Source of the DNA: an uncultured Microcaldota archaeon
GTDB lineage: Archaea > Micrarchaeota > Micrarchaeia > Anstonellales > Bilamarchaeaceae
Direction: 5' to 3'
Length of the DNA: 53,080 nt
NCBI GenBank assembly: GCA_903828955.1
Contig: CAIKOA010000026.1
Span: forward strand, 1-53,080
The translations under genes and the position numbers were made by a program. Below are positions 6,447 to 14,012 of the stretch, piece after piece. A model generated the notes under the pieces. That model was not told the origin of the DNA. It ran no database searches and worked only from the letters and a program-made list of their open reading frames with translations. Position 1 is the stretch's first letter; each line of letters starts with the position of its first letter.

Positions 6447-7625
6447 TTATCCGGATCCTGTTGTGAAGTATGCTTCGCAATTCTCCCTGGTGGTTTCTCC
6501 AACTATGTAGTTGCAAAAGCCCTTGTCATTAGCCCTCTTTGCAAGCTCCTGGAAGCATTTATCTTTCCATTCGGGAAGGCTGATTCCGCTGCATTCCTGG
6601 AGGCTGAGCTCGTGCGCGCCGAAGATCGTGCTTGAGAAGCAGATTTGCCTCATGTATTCGGTGCTCATCTCATTGCAGGCGGTTGCATCATCGTATGCGT
6701 AAGCGTACTCCCTGAAGCAGACTTCCCTGGAATTAGGAGCCTGGGTGTCGATATCGACACAGCCGCTCTTGTCACCGGTTGTAAGTGCATAATCAGTATA
6801 GCAGTTCCAGCGGTCCAGGACGAAGATTGGGTCGCAGAGCGCATCCTGGTGGTTCGCAATCGCGAAGTGGGTGAAACATAGGTAAGCTATATTGCTCTGG
6901 CTGTTTGATTGCAATACATTATAGCAGAAATCCGTATTGTTTGAGCCGACTGCGTATGTATAATAGCAGAGCTCCTGTGTAGAGCCTGAGAGGTTCAGGC
7001 AGCGGTCAGAATGCGCAAGCGCGCTCAGGCACCCTTCCATCTTTCCGGTGCTGTTTGTGAGCATCAGGCAAGCGCCCTGGTCCTGGAACTGGAATGCATA
7101 ATCCAGGGTGCAGTTCTCATCCTGGCAATAGGTGTAATTCTTGTATTCGAATGCGTAGCAGCGCGCCTTTTCCACGTATTCCGTTATGAAGGTGCACGGT
7201 GGGGAGAGGGTTTCTATGCAATCCTGCCCCTTTTGCCCGCTTATCAGGTCGCAGATTGAGATGTCTTTGAGTGCATATGCGTGATGGAGAAGGCAGCCTT
7301 CCCTCGTTGGCTGGTCAACTACCCCACGGCATGCTTCAAGAGAATCATTTGCTATTGGTATCCTGCATGAGTCCTGCTCCGCAGGGGCAAGTTTTAGGCA
7401 GTAAGACGGATCTTTGGTCGCAAGGGCCTGCGCTGCCCAGTCCTGGGCCGGTTCTGCGCCGGTTGCGTTTCCCGAAGTGTTTGGCTCCACTTGCGCGGAC
7501 CAGCTCCCGGTTTCTTCGATTATCGGGGCTTCCTTGCCTGGGGCCGGGCGCTCCTCCTTCCCAGGGCATCCGGCAAGGAGTAGGAATGAAACCGCAATCA
7601 ATAGCAAAGCAAAAATCTTTTTCAT
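6447..7625 (-). CDS. Lipoprotein with repeated Cys-pair motifs, 392 aa
   Basis: The start MKKIFALLLIAVSFLLLAGC contains a signal peptide and an LLAGC lipobox (Cys20), followed by a Pro/Glu/Thr-rich linker to about residue 60. The rest is roughly nine or ten degenerate units of about 30-40 residues, each with two cysteines about 10-16 apart, often preceded by Tyr-Ala and followed by Arg (for example DISICDLISGQKGQDC, TACNEMSTEYMRQIC). This suggests a disulfide-stapled alpha-hairpin solenoid outside the cell. ATG 7625 is chosen because it starts the signal peptide and sits about 27 bases after a TTTATA TATA box (leaderless). The family and function are unknown; peptide or protein binding is a guess. 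Confidence 0.8.
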   Translation of the reverse strand: MKKIFALLLIAVSFLLLAGCPGKEERPAPGKEAPIIEETGSWSAQVEPNTSGNATGAEPAQDWAAQALATKDPSYCLKLAPAEQDSCRIPIANDSLEACRGVVDQPTREGCLLHHAYALKDISICDLISGQKGQDCIETLSPPCTFITEYVEKARCYAFEYKNYTYCQDENCTLDYAFQFQDQGACLMLTNSTGKMEGCLSALAHSDRCLNLSGSTQELCYYTYAVGSNNTDFCYNVLQSNSQSNIAYLCFTHFAIANHQDALCDPIFVLDRWNCYTDYALTTGDKSGCVDIDTQAPNSREVCFREYAYAYDDATACNEMSTEYMRQICFSSTIFGAHELSLQECSGISLPEWKDKCFQELAKRANDKGFCNYIVGETTRENCEAYFTTGSG

Positions 7626-7720
7626 GAGGTGGAATTGGGAAGCAAGGAATATAAACATTTGGAAATGTTTCGATTTAAGTGGAAGAATGCGTAAAATTTT
7701 CTCTGACGAGAAATGATTGG

Positions 7721-7831
7721 TATATAAAACCTATCTGAAAGAACGTTCTGCTTGCTTTGCAGGCACGTGTGGGAGGTGAGATGGAGCTCTTAGGAGTTTA
7801 CCATCTCCTTCTCCTTCTATCTGTTTTTTAA
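7721..7831 (+). ncRNA. Promoter with a strong downstream hairpin and T-run: small RNA or leader
   Basis: TATATAAA at 7721-7728 is a good TATA box, giving a start near 7750. Downstream, GGAGG (7772-7776) and GAGATGG (7778-7784) pair with CCATCTC (7801-7807) and TCTCC (7810-7814), a stem of about 12 pairs with one small internal loop; the loop itself can form CTC/GAG. A T-rich stretch ending in TTTTTTAA (about 7824-7831) follows. It could be an independent small RNA of about 80 bases or the leader of the next membrane-protein gene. The hairpin is seen; its role is inferred. Confidence 0.35.
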
Positions 7832-7854
7832 ATTTGAACTCCGCAATGAAGGGC

Positions 7855-8403
7855 ATGGAAAATGTTTATGCGACACTGGAAAAAACGCAGTATGAGCTTG
7901 ATTCGAGAAGGGAAATGCTGGAACTGGCTGCCCTCTCTTTTCTTGCTTTTGCGATTCCTTTCCTATTTCCGGGGCCGCAGCTCTTAACTGGAATAATTGT
8001 GGATTCTTTTCTGGTTTTTGCCGCGTTTAGGGTTAGGGGCGCAAAGCTGCTCCCGGTGATTCTGCTTCCGAGCATCGGCGCGCTTGCAAACGGGTTCGTG
8101 TTTGGGCCGCTTACTATTTTCTTAATATACCTGATTCCGTTCATATGGGTGGGGAATTTCCTCTTCGTGTACGGAATAAAGCAGCTCGCCTTTGAGAAAG
8201 GAATGGGCTTCTGGAGCGCAGGAGCGGTTTCTGCATTGGTAAAATCGGCTGCGATTTTCATTCCTGCCTATCTTCTCTATGCCGGTGGAGTGCTGCCTGA
8301 AGCGATGCTACTCCCAATGGGAGTAATGCAGTTTGCGACTGCATCTGGAGGAGTTGCAATTGCCGGGATTGGAAAAGAAATGATTCTAAAGAGAAGGGGC
8401 TAA
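7855..8403 (+). CDS. Multi-pass membrane protein, about 182 aa
   Basis: After a charged N-terminal helix (MENVYATLEKTQYELDSRRE), the protein has about five or six hydrophobic segments: around AALSFLAFAIPFLFP, LLTGIIVDSFLVFAAF, LLPVILLPSIGALANGFVF, GPLTIFLIYLIPFIWVG, a segment with SALVKSAAIFIPAYLLY, and a final Gly/Ala-rich stretch. It ends in KEMILKRRG. The layout resembles small ECF-type S-component or ABC-2-like membrane proteins, but I cannot assign a family. Start options are ATG 7846 and ATG 7855; the latter is 26 bases after TTTAAA (7827-7832). It overlaps the convergent gene by four bases. Confidence 0.75.
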   Translation: MENVYATLEKTQYELDSRREMLELAALSFLAFAIPFLFPGPQLLTGIIVDSFLVFAAFRVRGAKLLPVILLPSIGALANGFVFGPLTIFLIYLIPFIWVGNFLFVYGIKQLAFEKGMGFWSAGAVSALVKSAAIFIPAYLLYAGGVLPEAMLLPMGVMQFATASGGVAIAGIGKEMILKRRG

Positions 8404-8735
8404 TCGCGAGGGCGCGTTGAACCTGCATTCGGAAAAAGAGGCTCGTCCTCTTCAGTTTCTTCTACTAGGTCTTCTCCAATTTCTTCGTGGAGACTCCCTG
8501 AAAGAAGCGGGTCCCTGCCTTTCAAGAGAGGCGGCTTTCCTTTTTCCCCGGGAACGCATGTCCACGAGCGAAAGGTCATTCCCCTCAGGTCTCCGCCGTC
8601 CCCTTCCTGGAGAAGCGGCGGGAATTCGGAAATCCTGCCCTTTGGGGGCTTTGCCGGGATTGCAACTGCTGGAACTGGGCCGCCAGAGCCCTTTCCCTCG
8701 TCCTTTTGCCTAGGAGCATTAGTTTGCCTGAGCAT
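8400..8735 (-). CDS. Low-complexity hypothetical protein, 111 aa
   Basis: This frame is supported mainly by its control signals: GGGTGG lies six bases before the ATG at 8735, and a TATA-like TTTATAAA lies at about 8772-8779. The product is rich in Gly, Pro, Lys and Glu (for example GKGSGGPVPAVAIPAKPPKG), with one Trp-Cys pair and an acidic C-terminal part, and looks disordered. No family is recognised. A 98-aa frame on the other strand covers much of the same DNA but has no ribosome-binding site or promoter. Whether this protein is made is uncertain. Confidence 0.5.
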   Translation of the reverse strand: MLRQTNAPRQKDEGKGSGGPVPAVAIPAKPPKGRISEFPPLLQEGDGGDLRGMTFRSWTCVPGEKGKPPLLKGRDPLLSGSLHEEIGEDLVEETEEDEPLFPNAGSTRPRD

Positions 8736-8797
8736 ATTGTTCCACCCAAAATTTCTTTATGTGGGTACAATTTTATAAATGGTAAATAAGGGCGGAA

Positions 8798-9913
8798 CTA
8801 GAGCTTTATTTTGTGGAAATAGAGCAGCTCCCGCGCCTTCTCCGAGCCAGGGCGGCCCAGGAGCTCCCGGTAGAGCATCTGCACGGTTGGGTTTTCCTGC
8901 GGGACGATTGCAATTGAGCGTTTTTTGTCTGCTGCAAGGCGCAGCCCTGCCGCCCTTGCCTTAAGAATTTCATCGTTCACTGGAAGGGGCTGGCCGGGGC
9001 CGCCAACGCAGCCGTATGGGCAGTTCATTACCTCTACGAAGTGGAATTTCCTCTCTCCGGACTCGATTTCCTTCAGGACTTTCTCGAAGTTCCCAAAGCC
9101 ATTTATGGAAACGACATTCAGGGTGTATTCGCCTATTTTCACCTGCCGCTCCTTTATGGGTTCGTTGGTGCGGAAGGATTCGGCTTCCTTCTTCACTTCG
9201 AGAATGTGCGCCATTGTAGTGAGAAGGGCTTCAACGAGGCCTCCGGTGACTCCGAAGCCTACTCCATCCTTTGAGGAGTTGGGAAGGAATTCTGAGAATT
9301 TCCCCTCATTCACCTTGCGCAGGTCCAGGCCCCTCTTCTTTGCCCACTGCGCAAGCTCGCGGGTTGTGACGACGTAATCAATATAGGTGGAGCCGTCGGA
9401 GAAGCGCTCAAGGCTTTCATATTTCTTGAGGACGCAGGGCATTATGCTCACGGAGATTATCTTCTCCTTGGGCTTGTTCAGTTTTTTGGAGAAATAATGC
9501 TTTATCACGCTGCCCGTAATCATGTGCGGGGAAGCGATCGGGGAGATGTGCTGGCAGACCTTCTGGTGTGCGCGGGAGCAATATAACCTCCAGCCGATGC
9601 AGCAGGAATTGAAAATCGGGAAGTAATTGTCGTCCTTGCGCTCGAGCGCGTTGAGGATTTCGTAAGCCTCCTCGTAGATGTTTATGTCAGCGCCAAGAGG
9701 AGTATCCACTACGTGCTTGAAGCCGAGCGCATTCAGGAGCCCGATTGTTTTGAATGTGAGGTCTTCTCCGGAGGGATAGCCGAATTCCTCGCCAATAGCG
9801 ACGCGCACTGCGGGGGCGATCTGCACAACCACGGTATTTTCTGGGTCTGCGAGCTCTTTTTCTAGCGCTGCGAAAAGCTCCTCGGGCTTATTGAGGTAAA
9901 TCTCTGTGGACAT
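8798..9913 (-). CDS. Minimal [FeFe]-hydrogenase catalytic subunit (H-cluster domain only)
   Basis: A 371-aa protein that consists of just the H-cluster domain. Motif L1 is FNSCCIGW (Cys104, Cys105), L2 is MPCVLKKYE (Cys160), L3 is EVMNCPYGCVGGPGQP (Cys298, Cys302). Other family marks are GADINIYEE (acidic proton-path residues), FGVTGGLVEALL and the C-terminal LYRELLGRPGS. All four [4Fe4S]-ligating cysteines and the proton-relay cysteine are present. There is no ferredoxin-type N-terminal domain and no accessory subunit or HydE/F/G maturase in the window. L1 deviates from the canonical TSCCPGW (Thr to Asn, Pro to Ile). Start ATG 9913 is preferred over TTG 9922; TACTTAAA at 9943-9950 is the likely TATA box. 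The reaction would be reversible H2 evolution, with an unknown electron carrier. Confidence 0.93.
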   Translation of the reverse strand: MSTEIYLNKPEELFAALEKELADPENTVVVQIAPAVRVAIGEEFGYPSGEDLTFKTIGLLNALGFKHVVDTPLGADINIYEEAYEILNALERKDDNYFPIFNSCCIGWRLYCSRAHQKVCQHISPIASPHMITGSVIKHYFSKKLNKPKEKIISVSIMPCVLKKYESLERFSDGSTYIDYVVTTRELAQWAKKRGLDLRKVNEGKFSEFLPNSSKDGVGFGVTGGLVEALLTTMAHILEVKKEAESFRTNEPIKERQVKIGEYTLNVVSINGFGNFEKVLKEIESGERKFHFVEVMNCPYGCVGGPGQPLPVNDEILKARAAGLRLAADKKRSIAIVPQENPTVQMLYRELLGRPGSEKARELLYFHKIKL

Positions 9914-9977
9914 TAAAATCAATTGGGTTATTCATAATAAAATACTTAAATAAGTGCTGCGGAGAGGGTGGAAAACG

Positions 9978-10035
9978 GTGATGGGGGGTTGCTGGGGGTG
10001 AAGCACTCTTTGTGGGCGCTCCCCCTGAGGGGCTC
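9978..10035 (+). repeat. Dispersed GC-rich intergenic repeat, copy A
   Basis: This 58-base segment (GTGATGGGGGGTTGCTGGGG..., ending CTGAGGGGCTC) is nearly the same as segments at 46135-46191 and 50575-50629. It lies between the divergent hydrogenase and EF-1alpha genes. The central part can form a GGG-CGCT-CCC hairpin. It contains no gene. Confidence 0.75.
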
Positions 10036-10041
10036 GCCGAG

Positions 10042-10146
10042 GATATATTTAAAAACATGTCTATAAATAACCTTTATGCTTACTTTTCGTGCGTCTGCAC
10101 GGACAAGATTAAGTATGTAGAATATATAATGTGAATATATAGGTGA
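10042..10146 (+). promoter_or_regulatory. Promoter and leader of EF-1alpha
   Basis: Two TATA-like sequences are present, ATATATTTAAAA (about 10043-10054) and CTATAAATA (about 10061-10069). The leader has a hairpin CGTGC (10088-10092), loop GTCT, GCACG (10097-10101), then an A/T-rich stretch and AGGTGA (10141-10146), the ribosome-binding site. The leader of 60-80 bases is long for this window, where many genes are leaderless. Confidence 0.5.
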
Positions 10147-10152
10147 ATGAAT

Positions 10153-11424
10153 ATGGCAGCAAAAGAGCACATGAACATTGTGTTTATCGGCCACGTCGAT
10201 GCAGGAAAATCGACGAGTGTCGGTAGGCTTCTCTACGAGACCGGGGCGCTCTCCGAGCAGACCCTCAGAAAGTATAAGGACGAGGCAGAGAAGTTGGGAA
10301 AGGCGACTTTCGAGTTTGCCTTCGAAATGGACACCCTCAAAGAGGAAAGGGAAAGGGGAGTTACCATCGATGTTTCGCACAAGAAGTTCACAACCGCCAA
10401 GTATGAGTACACGATTATTGATGCCCCTGGCCACAGGGACTTCGTAAAAAACATGATTACCGGTGCAAGCCAGGCGGATGCGGCAGTGCTGGTCATTTCC
10501 GTAAAGGACGGAATCCAGCCACAGACGAAAGAGCACGCGTTCCTAGTTAAAGTGCTGGGAATCAACCAGCTCGTGGTCCTTCTGAACAAGATGGATGCGG
10601 TCGGATACGACCAGAAGAAGTGCAACGAAGTGCAGGAAGAGGCAAAGAAGCTTCTCCTCGGAATGGGGTACAAGATAGAGAAATTGCACTTCATCCCGGC
10701 ATCAGGGTATGTGGGGGACAACCTTGCAAAAAGATCCCCGAACACGCCCTGGTATACCGGCCCGACACTCCTTGAAGTGCTCGACAAGATGGTCGTTCCT
10801 CCAAAACTCGTCGGAAAGCCGCTCAGGCTCCCGATTCAGGACGTCTTCACGATTACCGGGCACGGGACAGTGCCGGTCGGAAGGGTGGAGTGCGGAGTTC
10901 TTAAGACAAACATGAAGGTCGTGATTATGCCTTCAGGGGCACAGGGAGAAGTAAAGAAAATCGAGATGCACCACCAGGAAATGGCTGAGGCAGTGGCCGG
11001 TGACAACGTCGGATTCAACCTGAAGAATGTCGAAAAGAAGGACATCAAGAGGGGAGACGTGGTCGGCCCGGTGGAAAGCCCGCCAACAGTGGTGGATGAA
11101 TTCACCGCGCAGATAGTGGTTCTTAACCACCCGACCGCAATTTCGGTTGGATACACTCCGGTTCTCCACGTTCACACCGCGCAGTTCGCTGCAAAGGTGA
11201 TCGAGATAATCGAGAAGAAGGACCCGAAGACCGGCCAATCCGCAGGAAAGGTCGACTTCGTGAAGACCGGGGATGTTGCAGTCCTGAAGTTCAAGCCGCT
11301 CAAGCCGGTGGTTATGGAGAAGTTCTCCGAGTTCCCGCCGCTTGGAAGGTTTGCGATCAGGGACATGGGGCAGACGGTCGCAGCAGGAGTCGTGCTCGAC
11401 ATCGTCCCGAAGAAGATGCAATAA
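10153..11424 (+). CDS. tuf: Translation elongation factor 1-alpha (EF-Tu equivalent)
   Basis: A 423-aa GTPase that delivers aminoacyl-tRNA to the ribosome. G1 is [10 protein letters not shown]2 lies in the ERERGVTID region, G3 is DAPGHRDF, G4 is NKMD and G5 lies near IPASGY. Domains II and III follow ([21 protein letters not shown] and [19 protein letters not shown]). Length and motifs are typical of archaeal EF-1alpha. ATG 10153 is preferred over ATG 10147 because AGGTGA ends six bases before it. S10 follows after 43 bases, as in many archaea, with a T-rich stretch between. Confidence 0.97.
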   Translation: MAAKEHMNIVFIGHVDAGKSTSVGRLLYETGALSEQTLRKYKDEAEKLGKATFEFAFEMDTLKEERERGVTIDVSHKKFTTAKYEYTIIDAPGHRDFVKNMITGASQADAAVLVISVKDGIQPQTKEHAFLVKVLGINQLVVLLNKMDAVGYDQKKCNEVQEEAKKLLLGMGYKIEKLHFIPASGYVGDNLAKRSPNTPWYTGPTLLEVLDKMVVPPKLVGKPLRLPIQDVFTITGHGTVPVGRVECGVLKTNMKVVIMPSGAQGEVKKIEMHHQEMAEAVAGDNVGFNLKNVEKKDIKRGDVVGPVESPPTVVDEFTAQIVVLNHPTAISVGYTPVLHVHTAQFAAKVIEIIEKKDPKTGQSAGKVDFVKTGDVAVLKFKPLKPVVMEKFSEFPPLGRFAIRDMGQTVAAGVVLDIVPKKMQ

Positions 11425-11426
11425 TT

Positions 11427-11455
11427 TCTTCTTTCTTTTTTAACTTTTTTGAAGT
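11427..11455 (+). terminator. T-rich stretch between EF-1alpha and S10
   Basis: TTTCTTCTTTCTTTTTTAACTTTTTTG follows the EF-1alpha stop by a few bases. Archaeal polymerase can stop at such runs, so it may attenuate transcription into rps10 or end the EF-1alpha mRNA. Confidence 0.45.
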
Positions 11456-11467
11456 GAAAGTGGTTTG

Positions 11468-11773
11468 ATGACGAAGGCGAAAATAACACTCAAGGGAGAA
11501 TCTCCATCTGACCTGGATAAGGTCATTGTGCAGATAAAGGAACTTTCAAGGACCCTCAACATGAAGGTTATCGGGCCGATTCCCATGCCAAGGAAGAAAC
11601 TCGAGATAAGCCCGAGAAGGACCCCCTGCGGGGATGGCTCGGACACCTATGAGCACTGGGAAAAGAGGATTTCAAAGCGCCTCGTTGTCGTTGAAGGCGA
11701 CGAGAAGATGATCAGGCAGATCCTCAGGGTTAAGGTTCCGGACAGTGTCTTCGTTAAGATTTCCCTCGTCTGA
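11468..11773 (+). CDS. rps10: 30S ribosomal protein S10
   Basis: A 101-aa uS10 of the 30S head. Family segments include AKITLKGESPSDLDKV, the loop IGPIPMPRKKLEISPRRTP and the C-terminal PDSVFVKISLV. The length is normal. ATG 11468 is chosen over the preceding in-frame TTG. Adjacency to EF-1alpha is the usual archaeal arrangement. A tRNA-Thr gene follows 54 bases downstream. Confidence 0.96.
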   Translation: MTKAKITLKGESPSDLDKVIVQIKELSRTLNMKVIGPIPMPRKKLEISPRRTPCGDGSDTYEHWEKRISKRLVVVEGDEKMIRQILRVKVPDSVFVKISLV

Positions 11774-11827
11774 ATCCTTGCACGTGCGATTGGTTTAAAA
11801 ACAAGGCTTGCATTGTTTTTTCTTGTT

Positions 11828-11899
11828 GCCTCGGTAGCTCAGTGGCAGAGCGCGTGCTTGGTAAGCACGAGGCCGCGAGTTCGACTCTCGCCCGAGGCT
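11828..11899 (+). tRNA. tRNA-Thr (anticodon GGT)
   Basis: The acceptor GCCTCGG (11828-11834) pairs with CCGAGGC (11892-11898), with discriminator T11899. The D arm is GCTC..GAGC, the anticodon stem-loop is CGTGC-TTGGTAA-GCACG with anticodon GGT, and the T arm is GCGAG-TTCGACT-CTCGC. There is no intron and no encoded CCA. Confidence 0.97.
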
Positions 11900-12014
11900 T
11901 GAGTTTTGAGTTTGCTTTATTGATTTTTCTCTAGTAAAAGCCCGACCTAATCAATGCGGATTCCCGCTTGAGGTTCTCTTTGGATTCTGAATTCGCCACT
12001 CTTCTTATTTCTAA

Positions 12015-12194
12015 TCAGAGTGATGCATGGGAAACTATATATTTGGAAATTGCAGCACGCATCTCCATCCTGAAAGTGAGCATGTCCGAGGAGTCCGCCC
12101 TGCATTCCGGGATTTCCTTTATGAATCCGCTGAGTTTTCCGCCTTTTTCTGAGAAAGAAACCGTAAAGCCTTCGAACTTGAATTCGTTTTCCAT
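12015..12194 (-). CDS. HicB-like small protein, 59 aa
   Basis: A short frame starting at ATG 12194, three bases after the stop of the upstream 245-aa gene and preceded by GAGGTTGTGA, so probably co-transcribed and coupled. The product has the beta-beta-alpha pattern of HicB-like/UPF0150 proteins: a strand FTVSFSEKGG, a second strand KLSGFIKEIPEC, then the helix TFRMEMRAAISKYIVS. HicB proteins often serve as antitoxins, but no HicA-type toxin is adjacent, so a stand-alone or partner-switched role is possible. The fold call is tentative; the gene call is supported by spacing and by the continuous domain-like sequence. Confidence 0.6.
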   Translation of the reverse strand: MENEFKFEGFTVSFSEKGGKLSGFIKEIPECRADSSDMLTFRMEMRAAISKYIVSHASL

Positions 12195-12197
12195 TTT

Positions 12198-12935
12198 TCA
12201 CAACCTCTTTTTTGCCTCTTTGGGAACCTGGGCAGACCAGAGCTGATACAGAAAATTGTCGTTTAGGAGTATTACCGGCATCTCAAAGTAGTCGTATTGG
12301 GGCGGCAGGCGCACTTTCTTCTCTTCGGCTTTCTGCCGCAGGCGGTCAACCGTATCCATCCTGACCTTGAAGCCGTCTATGGAATCAAAGAACTTGTCCT
12401 CACTTTGGATTAGGAGTTCAGGTCTTCTGGAGAAAATCTGCTTTCCTATTGGCTCCCTGCCCCTGAACGTGTCCAATGCGCTCTCTGCGCGCGATTCAAG
12501 CTCTTCCCTTCCTATGCTTTTTTCAAGCCTGTGGATGGTGTTGCGGTCGGTGATTCCGAGCCTCTCGAGTTTGTCATGTAGCTGGCTGGAAGAGGCCATC
12601 GATGGAAAGCTCCTATGCGCGGACGGGCTTCTGCGGGAGATTTTTTTCCCTGTGGGCCTTCCAAGCTGCTGCTGAACTTCGAAATAGTGGAGGCGCTGGA
12701 TGTCCGCCATCATGGCCGTTGCCTGCGCAAGGTGCTTCCCTTCGGATTTCCTCTGGGCGAGCCAGAGGGAATAAAGTGCGGAAAGCTTTGTGTTGGAAGA
12801 AATTGTTTTTTCAGGATAAGCTGAAGAAAGGAGAGAAATTGCCCGGTAAGAGAGCCCGGGTGGCAGGGAGAGGATTGTTTTCTTTGAGAGGAGCCCACGG
12901 AATCCGCGAGGGAGGGATATTGAAGGCTTTTTCAT
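12198..12935 (-). CDS. Uncharacterised basic protein, 245 aa
   Basis: No family recognised. The protein is basic, with a Ser/Leu-rich N-terminus (MKKPSISLPRGFRGLL), a helical region around residues 50-90, a low-complexity Ser/Arg linker near residue 100-115, and a charged helical C-terminal half ending EFL-type hydrophobic segments and KEAKKRL. The segment ITDRNTIHRLEKSIGREEL could be a small HTH-like bundle. ATG 12935 lies about 27 bases after AAGTATTTAT on the minus strand (12957-12966), a leaderless promoter. It forms an operon with the HicB-like gene downstream. Confidence 0.65.
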   Translation of the reverse strand: MKKPSISLPRGFRGLLSKKTILSLPPGLSYRAISLLSSAYPEKTISSNTKLSALYSLWLAQRKSEGKHLAQATAMMADIQRLHYFEVQQQLGRPTGKKISRRSPSAHRSFPSMASSSQLHDKLERLGITDRNTIHRLEKSIGREELESRAESALDTFRGREPIGKQIFSRRPELLIQSEDKFFDSIDGFKVRMDTVDRLRQKAEEKKVRLPPQYDYFEMPVILLNDNFLYQLWSAQVPKEAKKRL

Positions 12936-12970
12936 GAATATATTTGGGGGGAGAAGAATAAATACTTAAC

Positions 12971-13501
12971 TTATTGTTGCAGGTGCAGGATGAGGTCGTG
13001 CCTGGCCTTCCAGCCGTCCTCTGAAGTAGTTGGCACGAATCCAAACTTCTTATAGCGCTCCCTGACCGCGCTGCATGGACAGGATGTAAGGATTTCGGTC
13101 GCCCCTTCCTTCCTTGCAAGGGATCTTGCAAAGGCGAGCGCAAGGCGCATGAGGCCGTATCCCTTGTTTTCTTCGGGGGGCTTGTCATATGAGATATAGT
13201 CCTCTGAGCCCTGCTTTATTGCGCTGATTATGATGGAATTTTCCTCAGGGAAAGCGATCAGGGTGATTTCCACCCTCATTTCCCCGGCCGCCCTTTCCCT
13301 GCTTGAAAGGGATATTTTGCAGATTTTTCCTTCTTCGAAAAGATCAATTTTGATGTCGAATTTCTCGCCAAGGCGGTTTGTGAGAAGCCGCGGGGAGTCG
13401 AAACCGAGCGTTTTTAGGTGTTTTTGGGTGAACCTGACGGTGGGTTGCCTGCGCGTATGGGCAGGGGCTTCAAATTCCCTTGTTTGAACCGCGTGGTCCA
13501 T
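12971..13501 (-). CDS. GNAT-family N-acetyltransferase-like protein, 176 aa
   Basis: The C-terminal half has a GNAT pattern: a strand with AFPEENSIIISAI, the acetyl-CoA loop/helix region NKGYGLMRLALAFARSLARKEG, and ILTSCPCSAVRERYKKFGFVP, which resembles the Asn/Ser-x-x-Ala-x-x-x-Tyr-x-x-x-Gly-Phe end of these enzymes. Residues 1-50 are a separate basic segment. The substrate is unknown. ATG 13501 follows a TATA-like TTTAAATACT at about 13524-13533 by 27 bases, so it is likely leaderless. Family assignment is moderately sure. Confidence 0.65.
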   Translation of the reverse strand: MDHAVQTREFEAPAHTRRQPTVRFTQKHLKTLGFDSPRLLTNRLGEKFDIKIDLFEEGKICKISLSSRERAAGEMRVEITLIAFPEENSIIISAIKQGSEDYISYDKPPEENKGYGLMRLALAFARSLARKEGATEILTSCPCSAVRERYKKFGFVPTTSEDGWKARHDLILHLQQ

Positions 13502-13661
13502 AGTAGTATTATGTGGTAAAGAGTATTTAAATGTGTTGTTTTGTGGAAAATGAGATTGTGGGCCAAATAAGGCGTAAGGAGATGTACGAAGAGTTGCAAA
13601 AGGATATTCAAAGTAATATTCGATAATCGGGGGGAATCAGGATTAACCTAAAACTGAAGGG

Positions 13662-13866
13662 TCACATTGAGTAGCAAACATTCCAGTATCACTTTCCCGC
13701 CGTTGGCGGGGTTTGCTACTCGATGTGAGGGGGGCGTCCCCCCTGCGGTTTGGAAAAGAAAGCCGGCAGGGTTCTCCCCTCAAAGAGGAGAACACCGCTG
13801 ACTTTTATATGGGGAAACAGCGGGCGTTGCGTACCGGATTAGAAATCCAGGAAGCGCCGCACGCTG
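13662..13866 (+). ncRNA. Candidate structured RNA with four successive hairpins
   Basis: The 511-base gap between 13502 and 14012 has no convincing gene but is densely folded. TCACATTGAGTAGCAAAC (13662-13679) pairs with 13711-13728 over 18 bases, with one T68-G722 pair that works only as G-U in a plus-strand RNA; inside it CCCGCC (13696-13701) pairs with GGCGGG (13705-13710). GGGGGG (13729-13734) pairs with CCCCCC (13738-13743). GTTCTC (about 13771) pairs with GAGAAC (about 13793). CAGCG-GGCGTT (13818-13828) pairs with the 13853-13866 arm, enclosing CC-GGATT/AATCC-GG (13834-13851). I do not find RNase P or SRP RNA signature sequences. Class and ends are unknown. Confidence 0.5.
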
Positions 13867-14012
13867 TTGCAGCATTCAGGGCATACTGCCCCATGATATT
13901 ATATATGTGGTAAAAGATTTATAAAGGTGTAGGTTAGCCGAGAGTAACATTGATTGAATGGGCATAAATGACGCTTTAAAAGACTTAACGAATAATTAGG
14001 AATGCGATCAGG

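Noticed and set aside
8417-8713. A 98-codon plus-strand frame opposite the 111-aa gene
   Set aside because: No promoter or ribosome-binding site; the minus-strand frame has both.
11947-12201. An 84-codon minus frame overlapping the HicB-like gene
   Set aside because: The shorter frame in another register (12015-12194) has a domain-like sequence and correct coupling to the upstream stop.
13833-13845. ACCGGATTAGAAA shared with 44965-44977
   Set aside because: A 13-base match is expected by chance in a window of this size; no wider similarity is seen.
13713-13913. A 66-codon frame in the 13.7-13.9 kb gap
   Set aside because: It runs through the stable stems, has low-complexity Arg/Gly-type content and no ribosome-binding site or promoter at the correct spacing.
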